Positions 1 to 12,362 of a stretch of 64,000 nucleotides of DNA are shown in pieces (the first letter of the stretch is position 1; the number at the start of each line of letters is the position of its first letter). The position numbers and the translations under genes are program-made. This stretch comes from Erwinia sp. E602 (lineage in GTDB: Bacteria > Pseudomonadota > Gammaproteobacteria > Enterobacterales > Enterobacteriaceae), in the NCBI RefSeq assembly GCF_018141005.1, contig NZ_CP046582.1, positions 4,712,001 through 4,776,000 of the forward strand. Reading direction: 5' to 3'. The notes under the pieces were generated by a model. That model saw only the letters and a list, made by a program, of their open reading frames with translations. It was not told where the DNA came from and did no database searches.

Positions 1-241
1 ACCCGGTTTTACGGTGTACCCAAGGGTGTACCCAATGAAAAACTGGCAAACATGAAACCCTACCAGACAAGGTTTAAGCCCGCCTACTCAACAAACAGAT
101 TCAACTGAGTAAAGGTTCCGGAAGAATACTCAAAGAGTAACGCATTCAGAAACCCGCCTGCCGGGTGGCAAAAACTGGCGATATCATTGTACGGTTGTGG
201 TCATTTAAATATCTCCCGCCCGACATTCTCGCGATACCTTT
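1..241. other. Left-edge non-coding stretch with tandem GTGTACCCA motif
   Basis: No convincing gene is seen. Near the left end the nonamer GTGTACCCA occurs twice, a few bases apart (about 15-34). Around 150-170 there is a short GC hairpin (ACCCG...CGGGT) just beyond the 3' end of the AraC-type gene, possibly its terminator, without a strong T-run. On the opposite strand the motif reads TGGGTACAC, which resembles repeats I have seen beside P4-type integrase genes. That link is inference only, since no integrase or tRNA lies inside the window. Confidence 0.3.
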
Positions 242-1009
242 TCAGGGCCGCTGCGCCAGATACGCCCGCGGTGAACGGCCGGTCATCTTGCTGAAAAAGG
301 CCGAGAAGGCGCTGTCGCTGGCAAACTCCAGCGCGGCGGCGATCTCAGCCTGCGGTTGCCCCGCCACCAGCATCTCCAGCGCTTTTATCAGCCGCCACTG
401 CTGTCGCCACTGCTGATAGCTCAGCCCGGTTTCGCGCAGCAGAATTCGGCTGATGGTTTTTTCGCTGGCCCCGCTGCTGCGCGCCAGGCTATGCAGCGGC
501 GGCGGCAGGGTCATCGCGTTCAGCGCCCGCAGGCGGCGGTCGACGGGCAGCCGTAGCGTGGTCAGCTCGCGCGGTGCGGCCTGCAGCTCGTCCAGGCACA
601 CCGCCAGCAGGTTTGCCGCCGCCCCCTGCCGCCAGTCGGTGTTAAATTCAGCGAAGGCGATACGTTCCAGTACCTCGCGCAGCAGCGGGCTGGCGCTGAC
701 GATCTCAACGTGACCGGCGAGGGAGGCAAACCGCGCCTGCACCAGCCACACCGAGCGGTAGCCGGCCACGCCCTGGATCTGCACGCGGTGCGGCACGCCC
801 CCCGGGATCCACGCCACCCGCCCCGGCGGCAACAGTGAAAAACTCTGGTTCAGCGTGATGCGCATACAGCCCTGCTGGCTGAACAACAGCTGCCCTTTAT
901 CATGCTGGTGCATGCCCGAGTCGTGCTGCGCCAGCCCGGAGGCGATGCCCAGCACATCGTTGCGGTAATCGTCGGGATCAAAGGGTGCGTCTGCATCTAT
1001 CCGTGGCAT
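242..1009 (-). CDS. AraC-family transcriptional regulator
   Basis: Predicted DNA-binding regulator of 255 residues. The N-terminal half (about residues 10-110) looks like a cupin sensor domain with His-rich motifs (HDSGMHQHDKGQL). The C-terminal part from about residue 172 to the end carries two helix-turn-helix motifs ending in the family-typical GRSPRAYL. It is divergent from the MFS exporter that starts about 105 bp away, so control of that exporter is the likely role, as in NimR-type pairs; this is inferred from arrangement. The effector is unknown. The ATG at 1009 has a weak ribosome binding site, so the exact start is less certain than the call. Confidence 0.85.
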   Translation of the reverse strand: MPRIDADAPFDPDDYRNDVLGIASGLAQHDSGMHQHDKGQLLFSQQGCMRITLNQSFSLLPPGRVAWIPGGVPHRVQIQGVAGYRSVWLVQARFASLAGHVEIVSASPLLREVLERIAFAEFNTDWRQGAAANLLAVCLDELQAAPRELTTLRLPVDRRLRALNAMTLPPPLHSLARSSGASEKTISRILLRETGLSYQQWRQQWRLIKALEMLVAGQPQAEIAAALEFASDSAFSAFFSKMTGRSPRAYLAQRP

Positions 1010-1114
1010 AACATGTCCGATTTCAACAATTTTTTGTCTTTTATATTGTAAAGGGAGAGTGACGGCCGGTGCTATTTTATTCGCTCATTTACCCCTCACT
1101 CTCGCAGGAAGACT

Positions 1115-2263
1115 ATGCAACCTAAACTGACGCTCCCCCTGGCGACCTGCCTGATGATGTTCCCACAGGTGGTGGAGACCCTTTACAGCCCGGCGCTGAC
1201 CGCTATCGCGCAGGGTTTTCAGGTCAGCGCAGAGGCGGCGGCGCAGACCCTGTCGCTTTACTTCTTCGCGTTTGCCTTCGGCGTGGTGGTGTGGGGCCGC
1301 ATGTGTGACCTGATCGGCCGACGCCCGACGATGTTAGCAGGCCTGGTGCTGTATCTGGTCGCCTCGCTGACGGCCGTCTTCAGCGGCAGCTTCACGCTGC
1401 TGCTGCTGGCGCGGATGCTGGCGGCCTTTGGCGCTGCGGTGGGGTCGGTAGCGACGCAGACGGCGATCCGCGATCGTTTTGACGGTCACCAGCTGGCGCG
1501 GGTGTTCTCCCTGATGGGGATCGCCATGGCCGTCAGCCCGGCGATCGGCGTACTGAGCGGCACCCTGCTGACCCGCTACGGCGGCTATCAGGGAGTATTC
1601 ACCGGCCTGGCCGTGCTGGCTGCGGTGCTGCTGGCATACACCGCCTGGCAACTGCCGGAAACCCGTCCGGCGCAGTGGACCACCACGCCCTTTTTCGCCA
1701 CGCTGCGGCGCATGCTGCGGGATTGGGACATCTGGCGCAGCGCGCTGTGGGTGGCGCTGTTCAATATCTGTATGTTCAGCTATTACCAGCTGGCCCCCTT
1801 CCGCTTTGCGACGCTGGGCGTGCCGCAGCACTGGTTCGGTTATACCGGGCTGGTGCTGGCGGCGGGCGTGGCCGCCGGTGCCGGTATCAACCGGCGGCTG
1901 GTCGCCGTCGGCTGGGGATTACGCCGGCTGCTGACGCTGGCCGGTGGGCTGGCGCTGGCCGGGGGCGCGGGGGTGCTGGCGCTGGAAAACAGCGTCGGCT
2001 TTGTGCTGGCGATGGTGCCGGTGGTAATGGCGTACGGTATCGCGATACCCAATGTCCTCGCTTATGCTCTGCGCAGCTATAAGGACTGTGCCGGCACGGC
2101 GGGGGCGCTGCTCGGGCTGCTCTACTACCTGCTGCTCGGTACGGGGCTGTCTCTGGCCGGACTGGCGCAGAACCTCGGCGCCGTGCTGATCCTGTGCAGC
2201 CTGCCGATCCTCCTGCTTACCTGGACGCTGAAGGGTAAGCCGCGTCAGGCCGCCACTGAGTAA
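1115..2263 (+). CDS. Bcr/CflA-type MFS drug efflux transporter
   Basis: Inner-membrane proton-driven exporter of 382 residues with about 12 hydrophobic segments. MFS motif A appears as GRMCDLIGRRP between helices 2 and 3, and the sequence resembles the Bcr/CflA (DHA1) drug-efflux branch. The start ATG follows a good AGGAAG site. It is transcribed away from the AraC-type regulator, and the shared 105-bp intergenic region probably carries both promoters. The substrate cannot be read from sequence. A GC-rich hairpin without a T-tract lies just after the stop. Confidence 0.85.
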   Translation: MQPKLTLPLATCLMMFPQVVETLYSPALTAIAQGFQVSAEAAAQTLSLYFFAFAFGVVVWGRMCDLIGRRPTMLAGLVLYLVASLTAVFSGSFTLLLLARMLAAFGAAVGSVATQTAIRDRFDGHQLARVFSLMGIAMAVSPAIGVLSGTLLTRYGGYQGVFTGLAVLAAVLLAYTAWQLPETRPAQWTTTPFFATLRRMLRDWDIWRSALWVALFNICMFSYYQLAPFRFATLGVPQHWFGYTGLVLAAGVAAGAGINRRLVAVGWGLRRLLTLAGGLALAGGAGVLALENSVGFVLAMVPVVMAYGIAIPNVLAYALRSYKDCAGTAGALLGLLYYLLLGTGLSLAGLAQNLGAVLILCSLPILLLTWTLKGKPRQAATE

Positions 2264-2389
2264 ACCGCCGCCGGGCCGGTGACGGCCCGCCACGCCTCGG
2301 ACAGCAGCCCTTCCCACCGCTAGGCAGAATCACTGGCAGGGAGTAAACTATGCCCCTTCTTTTATTATGGATTTGACTGAGACCCTATT

Positions 2390-2728
2390 ATGCAAACTTT
2401 ACCTCCCTGCCCGAAATGTCACTCTGAATACAGCTGGCAGGATGGCGAACAGCTGAACTGCCCTGAGTGCGGCCACGTCTGGCAACCGGGTGCCGAGGGC
2501 GCGACGGAAGACGCGCTGATCGTTAAGGACGCCAACGGCAACCTGCTGGCCGATGGCGACAGCGTGACGGTGATTAAAGACCTGAAGGTGAAGGGCAGCT
2601 CAACGCCGCTGAAGATCGGCACCCGGGTCAAAAGCATCCGGCTGGTCGAGGGTGACCACAATATCGACTGCAAAATCGACGGCTTTGGCCCGATGAAGCT
2701 GAAGTCAGAGTTTGTGAAGAAGGGCTGA
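2390..2728 (+). CDS. yjdM: YjdM/PhnA family zinc-ribbon protein
   Basis: Small cytoplasmic protein of 112 residues. The N-terminus holds a zinc ribbon with two CxxC pairs (CPKC at about residues 7-10 and CPEC at 25-28). The rest is the PhnA/YjdM beta-rich domain ending in [10 protein letters not shown], nearly full length for the family. Despite the old name phnA, the E. coli protein is not a demonstrated phosphonatase and its role is unclear. It is a single gene, convergent with the ABC exporter operon. Confidence 0.9.
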   Translation: MQTLPPCPKCHSEYSWQDGEQLNCPECGHVWQPGAEGATEDALIVKDANGNLLADGDSVTVIKDLKVKGSSTPLKIGTRVKSIRLVEGDHNIDCKIDGFGPMKLKSEFVKKG

Positions 2729-2771
2729 GCGCCCTCTTTCAGCCCGATACTTTTGTGACGCGCCGGCGGCG

Positions 2772-4934
2772 CTAGCCCGGCAACTGCGGCGGCGACTGCA
2801 GCGCGATAAAACTGTCGGCGTCCAGGCTGTGCGCACGGCCCTGGTCGATGACGATCACCCGGTCGGCGCTGCGAATGGTCTCCGGCCGGTGCGCGATGAT
2901 AATGCGCGTTACCGGCATCTGGCGGATGGCGGCATTAATCAGCCGCTCACGCTCGATGTCCAGGTGGCTGGAGGCCTCATCCAGCAGCAGGATCTCCGGC
3001 TGGCGGTAAAGCGCCCGCGCCAGCAGCACGCGCTGGATCTGCCCACCGGAAAGCGACGACCCCATATCCCCGACCAGCGTCTGATAGCCCATCGGCATCG
3101 CCACGATATCGTCATGGATCTGCGCCTGCTGCGCGGCCACCTCAACCTGCTGCGGGCTGGGTTCGGCATCAAAGAAGCTGATGTTCTCCGCAATCGATCC
3201 GGCAAACAGGATATCGTCCTGCATCACGCAGCCGATGCGGGCGCGGTGAGCCTGCATGCCGGTACGGCGAATATCCACGCCGGCGACCGTAATCTCCCCC
3301 TGCTGCGGTTTCAGCAGGCCCAGCAGCAGCTTGGCCAGCGTGGTTTTACCCTGCCCCGAACGTCCGACAATCGCCACGTTTTCACCGGGTGCGATGGAGA
3401 AATCACACTGGTGCAGGATCCAGGGTTCGTTTTCCGCATAGCGGAAACTGAGGTCGCGGACGGTTAACCCGGGGCCGCTACACCGCGGCCCGGACGGCCG
3501 TTCGATCGCGCCGGCCGGACGATCCTCCTCTTTCTCGGTTAGCACGATATCGGCAATACGCTCGCCGTGCAGGCGCAGCATGCGGAACTCAAGCAGCGCA
3601 TCGATTAACCCGGAGGCCCGCGCGATAAACTGATCGGAGAAGCTGATAAACGCCACCAGCATCCCCGCCGAGAAGTTCCCTTCCAGCACCTGCAATGCGG
3701 CCAGCCAGATCAGCACGATGCGCCCGACGCCGGCGATGGTGCCCTGCAGCGTGGTAAAGCTGATGCTCAGCCGCTGAATGGCGATGCCCTTATTGGTCGA
3801 CTCCACCAGCGCATTGGCATATGCCGCCAGCCGCACCTCCTCTTTATTGTTCAGCTTGACCGCCTGCGCGCCGCGGATCGTCTCCAGCAGCTGGGTTTGC
3901 GTGCGGGCCGCGGCGATAATCTGCTCTTCATTGGCCCGGCGGAACGGCCGCCAGGAGACAAAGCGAATCAGCATATAGGTAACAAACAGCCCGATAACCA
4001 GTACCGTCAGCTTCGCGTTGTAGGCAAAAATCAGCCCGAGGGTGACAAAGGCCATCACCCCATCCAGCACCGTACTGATAAAACGGGTGGTCAGGGTATT
4101 CTGAATGGTTCCGATCGAGCCAAAGCGTGAAACGATGTCGCCCACGTGACGGGCTTCAAAAAACGCCATCGGCAGGCCCAGCAGCCAGGAAAAGACGTTG
4201 GCCGACCACTGCACGCTGAGCATGCTGGAGAACCACGCCATTACCCAGGATCGCAGCGCGCTGACCACGTTTTGCAGCAGCAGAATGATGATAAACCCGC
4301 TGCCCAGCAGCGTCAGCAACGAGCGGTCGGCGGAGACCAGCACCATATCCATCACCCACTGCATAAAGAACGGCGTCAGGATGCCGAACAGCTCCAGCGC
4401 CAGTGACATAATCAGGATCTGCGCAAACACGCTCTTCAGCCCGATAATGCCGCCGACCAGCCGGCGCATTGACACGCTCTGCTTCTCTTCCAGCCGCTGG
4501 AAACTGGCCGACGGCAGCAGTTCCAGCGCCACGCCGGTAAAGGATTTAGAGACCTCCTCCATGCTAACTTCACGCAGGCCCCGCGCCGGATCGTGCAGGA
4601 TAACTTTGTTGCGGGTCACCTTCTTTAACACCACAAAGTGGTTCATCTCCCAGTGCAGGATGCACGGCGTGCTGAGCTGGTCCAGCTCGTCCAGCTCCAG
4701 GCGCAGCGCACGGCTCGCCATCCCCAGCCGGTGGGCGATCTGCATGATATCCGCCAGCGTGGCCCCCTTCAGCGAGGTGGAAAAACGGTGCCGCAGGGTG
4801 ACGAGGTCAAAGTGATGGCCGTAATAGCCGGCAATCATCCCCACGCAGGCCAGCCCGCACTCTGCGGCCTGGGTTTGCTGTAGCATGGGCAGCCGGCGTC
4901 GCCAGCCAAACACCAGTGAATCAGTAAAACGCAT
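2772..4934 (-). CDS. C39-peptidase ABC exporter (colicin V/bacteriocin secretion type)
   Basis: Inner-membrane exporter of 720 residues that both cleaves and secretes a leader-bearing peptide. Residues 15-130 form the C39 cysteine-protease domain with catalytic Cys26 (QAAECGLAC), His99 (EMNHF) and Asp115 (HDPARG) all present. A transmembrane domain spans roughly 160-430. The ATPase domain has Walker A at 524-533 (GRSGQGKTTL), signature LSGGQ at 628-632, Walker B ILLLDE at 648-653 and the H-loop His at 682. The intact peptidase triad predicts a double-glycine-type substrate, as for CvaB, MchF or RaxB. It is the last gene of a four-gene run with the adaptor and the outer membrane channel. No substrate gene is visible nearby. 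Confidence 0.9.
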   Translation of the reverse strand: MRFTDSLVFGWRRRLPMLQQTQAAECGLACVGMIAGYYGHHFDLVTLRHRFSTSLKGATLADIMQIAHRLGMASRALRLELDELDQLSTPCILHWEMNHFVVLKKVTRNKVILHDPARGLREVSMEEVSKSFTGVALELLPSASFQRLEEKQSVSMRRLVGGIIGLKSVFAQILIMSLALELFGILTPFFMQWVMDMVLVSADRSLLTLLGSGFIIILLLQNVVSALRSWVMAWFSSMLSVQWSANVFSWLLGLPMAFFEARHVGDIVSRFGSIGTIQNTLTTRFISTVLDGVMAFVTLGLIFAYNAKLTVLVIGLFVTYMLIRFVSWRPFRRANEEQIIAAARTQTQLLETIRGAQAVKLNNKEEVRLAAYANALVESTNKGIAIQRLSISFTTLQGTIAGVGRIVLIWLAALQVLEGNFSAGMLVAFISFSDQFIARASGLIDALLEFRMLRLHGERIADIVLTEKEEDRPAGAIERPSGPRCSGPGLTVRDLSFRYAENEPWILHQCDFSIAPGENVAIVGRSGQGKTTLAKLLLGLLKPQQGEITVAGVDIRRTGMQAHRARIGCVMQDDILFAGSIAENISFFDAEPSPQQVEVAAQQAQIHDDIVAMPMGYQTLVGDMGSSLSGGQIQRVLLARALYRQPEILLLDEASSHLDIERERLINAAIRQMPVTRIIIAHRPETIRSADRVIVIDQGRAHSLDADSFIALQSPPQLPG

Positions 4935-4980
4935 GTTTTATCCTTAAACGTTATCGTCCGTGAGGCGCACCAGGGTTCCG

Positions 4981-6240
4981 TCAGTCAACGGTACGGCGGG
5001 CCTGCGCAAACAGCGGCTCCAGCACCCACTCAATCAGGCGACGGTGCTCGATCAGGAAATCGGCTTCGACCGCCATGCCCGAACGCAGAGGTTCGCTTTT
5101 ACCGTAGGCGATGATCTGCTGATGATTCAGTGCCACCCGCACCCGGTACTGCTGTTCGTTGACCTTGTTATTGCCGGTAATGCCGGCGATTTCCTGCGGC
5201 GTTAGCGCAGTACGCGAGACTTCCAGAACGCGACCATACTGTTGGCCAAATTTTTGATAGGGGAATGCCTGATAACGCAGCACTACCGTCTGGCCTGGGC
5301 GGATAAAGCCGATAGCGCGGCTGCTGACCAGCATACGTGCTTCCAGCGGGCTGTTTTCCGGCAGCAGCGAGATCAGCGACTGCCCGGCAGTCACCACCTG
5401 GCCAACGTGGCTTAACACCGTCCCGACCGTGCCATCCTGGGGTGCCCGTAGCACCACCGAACGACGCGACTCATTTTCCGCCAGCGACTGCCTGACGCCA
5501 GCCAGACGCACCTCCAGTTCATGCTGCTGGTTAGCGGCGGTCATCGGCTGTTCACCAATCTGCTGTGCCAGCTGTGCCAGTTGCTGCTGCTGCTCCAGCC
5601 TCTGACGCTGCAGCTCCTGTACGGCGCTGCCGGCATCCAGCAGCGTGGTTTCCTGCTGATCCACCTGCGTACCGGAGGCATAGCCCTCGCGGTTCATGCG
5701 GCGCAGTTTATCCAGCTGGCGCTGTGCCAGCCTGACCTGCTCCAGCCGTTTGGCAATCAGCTGCGACATCTGCGCGATCTGCGCCTGTAAAATGGTCTGG
5801 CGTGCCAGCAGCCCCCTCAGCGTTTCGGCGCTCAGCGCGGCGGTTTCGCGCTGCTCATTCTCAAGCCTGGCGCTCTGCAGCTGCAGCTGGGTAATCACCG
5901 TGTCCCAGGTCGCGCCCTGTGAAGTCGCCAGTTCGGAGGCGATCTCGATCAGCGGCTGGCCACGACGGATGCGGTCGCCCTCCTTAACCGCAATGCGGGT
6001 GACGGTTCCGGCGCTCTGTGGCACCAGGGTGGTCACCCCTTTCACCGGCAGCAGCTCGCCGCTGGCATTTTCTCGTTTGGTATAGCTACCGAAGATAAAG
6101 AACAGGGTGATGGTAAGGGTGATAAAGGCAATGACGCTGACCACCAGCCAGCGCCACGGCGGTGAGTACACCGCAACGGTTCCAATGGTTTTCGAAGCGT
6201 TATTGCCGGTCGCTTCCGGTCTGAATAGCGGCTCTTCCAT
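4981..6240 (-). CDS. HlyD-family periplasmic adaptor of type I secretion
   Basis: Membrane-fusion protein of 419 residues, CvaA/RaxA-like, bridging the C39 ABC exporter and the outer membrane channel. One N-terminal transmembrane helix lies at about residues 29-52. A lipoyl half-motif follows (VKEGDRIRRGQPL), then a long Gln/Leu-rich coiled-coil hairpin (about 120-270) and the second lipoyl half (LRAPQDGTVGTV). The C-terminal beta domain ends near the stop. It lies 5 bp after the TolC-like gene and 46 bp before the ABC gene, so co-transcription is likely. Confidence 0.88.
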   Translation of the reverse strand: MEEPLFRPEATGNNASKTIGTVAVYSPPWRWLVVSVIAFITLTITLFFIFGSYTKRENASGELLPVKGVTTLVPQSAGTVTRIAVKEGDRIRRGQPLIEIASELATSQGATWDTVITQLQLQSARLENEQRETAALSAETLRGLLARQTILQAQIAQMSQLIAKRLEQVRLAQRQLDKLRRMNREGYASGTQVDQQETTLLDAGSAVQELQRQRLEQQQQLAQLAQQIGEQPMTAANQQHELEVRLAGVRQSLAENESRRSVVLRAPQDGTVGTVLSHVGQVVTAGQSLISLLPENSPLEARMLVSSRAIGFIRPGQTVVLRYQAFPYQKFGQQYGRVLEVSRTALTPQEIAGITGNNKVNEQQYRVRVALNHQQIIAYGKSEPLRSGMAVEADFLIEHRRLIEWVLEPLFAQARRTVD

Positions 6241-6245
6241 GAGGG

Positions 6246-7577
6246 TTACTTCCTGTCAGAGGACGAAATCTGAGTGGGGTGGCAGCTGAACTGCTGCAGC
6301 ATGGGGTCGTCAAGTGTGCCCTGCAGAGCCAGCAGCTGAATACCGGCGCTGAGGTACTTATAGCGGGATTCCGCCTCGTTCTGCATGGCGTCGTAATATT
6401 TCTGCTCGGCGTTAAGTTCATCAATGGTGGTACGCAGACCGAGTTCACGACCATACCGGGTGGACTTCACCTTGCTGTTGGCGGAGAGCGCCGCTTTCTG
6501 GCGCGCTTTCAGCAGCGCGCGGCCGTTAGTGATGTTCAGCCAGGCGGTGCGCGTCTGTTGATTAACCTGCCGCCGGGTATTTTCCAGTGCATACTTTGCC
6601 TGATTGAGGCGATTCAACGTTTCGCGGGACGCAGAAAGTTGCCCGCCGCCGGCAAACAGCGGCAGCGAGACGTTGACGCCGACCAGCGTATTTTTAGTTT
6701 TTGAGGTGGTACCAAAAATATTATCCAGCACGTTTTCATCCTCACCACGGCTCCAGTTGCCGCCATAGCTGGCCTGCAGGTTAACCACCGGCAGGTGGGC
6801 GGCAGTAGCGCTGACCACGTTACTGCGCGCCTGAGCGACCTGGGTGCTGGCTTTTCTGATTTCAGCGTTATTGCGCTGTGCCAGCAGCAGCGCTTGTTGC
6901 ATGTTCTCCTGCTGCGTGAGGCGATAACACTGGCTGGATACCGGCTCAATGCCATCAGCGATTAAACCGGTCAGCCGGGTGTATGCGGTACCGGCAATCT
7001 CCAGATCGTTACGCGCGGCAATCTCCTTCGCCTGCGCGTCATCATAGTTCGCCTGGGCTTCATCGACTTCCGTGCGCGTTCCCTCACCCAGTCGAAGTGC
7101 GGCCCGCGCCTGCTCACGCTGCTGGCCATATACGCGGATGGCAGAAACCGCTACCTCAAGCACCTCCCGCTGGTACACCACCCTGAAGAAAGCGTCTGAC
7201 ACGTCGCGAATTAACGTCTGCTGCGCAACGATAAATTCTGCATCGGCCAGATCGGACATGGCGCTGCCACGCTGAAATGCGGCAAATTTTGCCAGGTCAA
7301 ACAGCGGCTGGTTGAGATTAACACTGTAGTTATGCCGTTTAACGGCCGCTGCATATTTCACATGAGGCTGGTCCTGTTTGGCATAACCTCCTTCCAGATT
7401 AATCGATGGCAACAGACCAGCAATCCCCTGGTCAAAGGCTTCATTGCCCGCTTTTTTTTCCTCTAATGCTGCGCTAAATCCGGCATCGTAGCGGCGTGCA
7501 GCATTTACCGCTTCTAAAAGCGTGGTTGCCTGCAACAACGAGGGGAAAAAAAACACAAGTACTAATACTCTTTTCAT
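6246..7577 (-). CDS. TolC-family outer membrane channel
   Basis: Outer membrane efflux protein of 443 residues. An N-terminal signal peptide (about residues 1-17, ending LLQAT) is followed by two repeated helical/beta units typical of TolC, with the recurring pattern YxxAxxxR and long coiled coils (about 90-200 and 290-400). It probably serves only the adjacent HlyD-like and ABC proteins, because a general TolC is expected elsewhere in an enterobacterial genome; that last point is inference. It begins the structural part of the secretion operon, 74 bp downstream of the response-regulator gene. Confidence 0.88.
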   Translation of the reverse strand: MKRVLVLVFFFPSLLQATTLLEAVNAARRYDAGFSAALEEKKAGNEAFDQGIAGLLPSINLEGGYAKQDQPHVKYAAAVKRHNYSVNLNQPLFDLAKFAAFQRGSAMSDLADAEFIVAQQTLIRDVSDAFFRVVYQREVLEVAVSAIRVYGQQREQARAALRLGEGTRTEVDEAQANYDDAQAKEIAARNDLEIAGTAYTRLTGLIADGIEPVSSQCYRLTQQENMQQALLLAQRNNAEIRKASTQVAQARSNVVSATAAHLPVVNLQASYGGNWSRGEDENVLDNIFGTTSKTKNTLVGVNVSLPLFAGGGQLSASRETLNRLNQAKYALENTRRQVNQQTRTAWLNITNGRALLKARQKAALSANSKVKSTRYGRELGLRTTIDELNAEQKYYDAMQNEAESRYKYLSAGIQLLALQGTLDDPMLQQFSCHPTQISSSDRK

Positions 7578-7651
7578 TTAATCCCTTAAATCCAGTCAAT
7601 CCTTGTTTATTTAATGGAATTCTGTTTTCCAAAAAATGAGGAGCTTTGGTG

Positions 7652-8296
7652 TCAAATTAATCCCTGCGCATAGGCGTACCGAATCAACTCTATATTGGTG
7701 GAAACGCCTAAGCGGCGCATTGCGTTATACTTCTGTGTCGAGATGGTGCTGATGGTTCTGTTCTGCCGATGGGCAATTTCTGCCAGCGAATACCCGGATG
7801 AGAATAAGCGTACCACTTCCAGTTCTTTCGGCGTCAGGGTGTTACCCCGTTCGTTACCTTTTGCCAGCGGAGCTTTAAGATGGCTCAGCGATGAGGAAAA
7901 GTAACAGTCCTGCTGACTGACCACATGATGGCAGGCCAGCACCGTTTCCTCCACCGCATCTGATTTACTGACAATCGCCCTGATACCGTAGTCGCAGGCC
8001 TTTCTTAAAATTGCCACATTCTTTTGTGACGTCAGCAGGACGATGTGCGTATCCGGATAGCGGGCCGCCAGCGCGCGCAGTTTGGTGAAGCCATCGATGG
8101 TGGAACGATCTGAACCCAACGAAAAATCGGTAATAACAATATCGGTGGTTTTCACCGCCAGAACGGACAGCAAGTCCTTACCACATGCAGCTTCATTGGT
8201 AATAAGAAAACGGTCACTGGTTGAAAAAAGCATTTTTAAGGAATGCATGATATGTGGATGATCGTCAGAAACGGTTACCGTGTATCTGCTGTACAT
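7652..8296 (-). CDS. LuxR/RcsB-type response regulator
   Basis: Two-domain response regulator of 214 residues. The receiver (about 1-125) has the acidic pair Asp11-Asp12, phospho-acceptor Asp57 (VITDFSLG) and Lys111 (VSKSD). The C-terminal LuxR-type helix-turn-helix starts at about 152 (LTPKELEVVRLF...) and ends at the stop. It resembles the RcsB/BvgA group. A strong AGGAGG site precedes the ATG. No histidine kinase gene lies in this region, so its partner must be encoded elsewhere or it works without one. Its position at the head of the type I secretion genes, same strand, suggests it controls them. Confidence 0.85.
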   Translation of the reverse strand: MYSRYTVTVSDDHPHIMHSLKMLFSTSDRFLITNEAACGKDLLSVLAVKTTDIVITDFSLGSDRSTIDGFTKLRALAARYPDTHIVLLTSQKNVAILRKACDYGIRAIVSKSDAVEETVLACHHVVSQQDCYFSSSLSHLKAPLAKGNERGNTLTPKELEVVRLFSSGYSLAEIAHRQNRTISTISTQKYNAMRRLGVSTNIELIRYAYAQGLI

Positions 8297-8906
8297 AACG
8301 CCTCCTGCCTGAGAATATCTTTTAGGCCGTTCACATTGGTGACTGGAAAAGAGGTTGTATGACCCTGCCTTCCCGATCGCGAAAGTTCCTTCCCTGCCAT
8401 TTAAGAATTAACTTAGTTTTAGAGATGCTGTTTAAAAAGCAAATGAAATATACCCCACACCAGCACCATTAGTAACAAAACAAACCCCCTGCTACGCACA
8501 AATAATCAAAACATCAGTCTCAAAATTTTAAAATAAATTAATATTCAAAGGTGTCATTCTATTTTCTGGCCTGATTTCTGCTCTCTGCTCATTTTTACCG
8601 TATGCCAACGGAATAAAGTGATAACAGTCTCATATTCAGTACGCCTGCTTTCGCAGATTGTGGCCAGTACCGGGCCAGTCAACCATCCTTTTTTTAATAA
8701 CTTTATCCGCTAACTAACTCAAGAAGAATCGATCGGGTCAATATCTTCATAACACTAAAAATCAATGTATTACGATTAATATAGCCGTAAAAATAAACAA
8801 ACAAACCATCAAAAAAACTAATCCCAAGAGGCTATACTGAGAAAATTTCAGTCGCTGCCCGTGCCATTACACCGTAGTCTTGCGGCCTCTAAATCTGGAG
8901 TTGATT
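8297..8906. other. AT-rich divergent intergenic region, no supported gene
   Basis: About 610 bp between the response regulator and yicG, markedly more AT-rich than its surroundings. I searched both strands for short ORFs encoding a double-glycine-leader peptide that could be the substrate of the neighbouring exporter and found none; the best short frame (start near 8359, 37 codons) has no leader-like features. A TATACT hexamer at 8833-8838 could be a -10 element for yicG, but no good -35 is seen. Promoters for the secretion operon presumably lie here. Confidence 0.6.
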
Positions 8907-9524
8907 ATGTTACTCACCGTACTCTACATCATCGGCATCACCGCTGAAGCGATGACCGGGGCGCTGGCCGCTGGCCGCCGTAAGATGGATCTGTTTGGCG
9001 TGATTATCATTGCATCGGTGACCGCGATTGGCGGCGGCTCGGTTCGCGATATGCTACTCGGACATTATCCACTTGGCTGGGTCAAACACCCGGAGTACAT
9101 CCTGATTGTGGCGGCGGCGGCGGTAATCACCACCTTCGTGGCACCGCTGATGCCCCATCTGCGCAAGGTCTTTCTGGTGCTGGATGCGTTGGGGCTGGCG
9201 GTGTTTTCCATTCTGGGGGCGCAGGTCGCGCTGGATATGGGTCATGCGGGAATTATCGCTGCGATCAGTGCAGTGGTGACCGGAGTATTCGGCGGCGTGT
9301 TGCGTGATATGTTTTGCAACCGCATTCCGCTGGTGTTTCAAAAAGAGCTGTATGCCGGTATCGCGTTTGCCTCCGGCTGGCTGTACATCCTGCTGCAGAA
9401 AACGGAGCTGAATATGGAAACGGTGATCGTTATTACCCTGCTGTTTGCCTTTATCGCCCGCCTGCTGGCGCTGCGTTTTCGGCTGGGTCTTCCGGTGTTC
9501 AACTACGAGCACGGCGATCACTAG
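8907..9524 (+). CDS. yicG: TRIC-type membrane protein YicG
   Basis: Inner-membrane protein of 205 residues, the usual length for YicG. It contains the duplicated UPF0126/TRIC domain: two copies of three hydrophobic helices with the glycine motifs GGGSVRDML and GGVLRDMF. Bacterial TRIC relatives are cation or glycine-associated channels; the role of YicG itself is not settled. I chose the ATG at 8907 over an upstream TTG because CTGGAG sits at a proper distance before it and the length then matches the family. It is convergent with ligB. Confidence 0.92.
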   Translation: MLLTVLYIIGITAEAMTGALAAGRRKMDLFGVIIIASVTAIGGGSVRDMLLGHYPLGWVKHPEYILIVAAAAVITTFVAPLMPHLRKVFLVLDALGLAVFSILGAQVALDMGHAGIIAAISAVVTGVFGGVLRDMFCNRIPLVFQKELYAGIAFASGWLYILLQKTELNMETVIVITLLFAFIARLLALRFRLGLPVFNYEHGDH

Positions 9525-9600
9525 ACGCTACGCCCCGCTAATACGATGCGGCTGGCCGGAATACTCCGTCATCGTTTAAAGCAGCGGCCCCTTACAACCA

Positions 9601-12309
<2,709 letters not shown>

Positions 12310-12362
12310 GGACAACTCAGTATGATGCCGAGTCTTTTCTTCACCCGTGGAGTATCACACAA

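Noticed and set aside
8359..8472. 37-codon frame upstream of the secretion operon as exporter substrate
   Set aside because: No double-glycine leader, no ribosome site, and composition matches chance; position alone is not enough.
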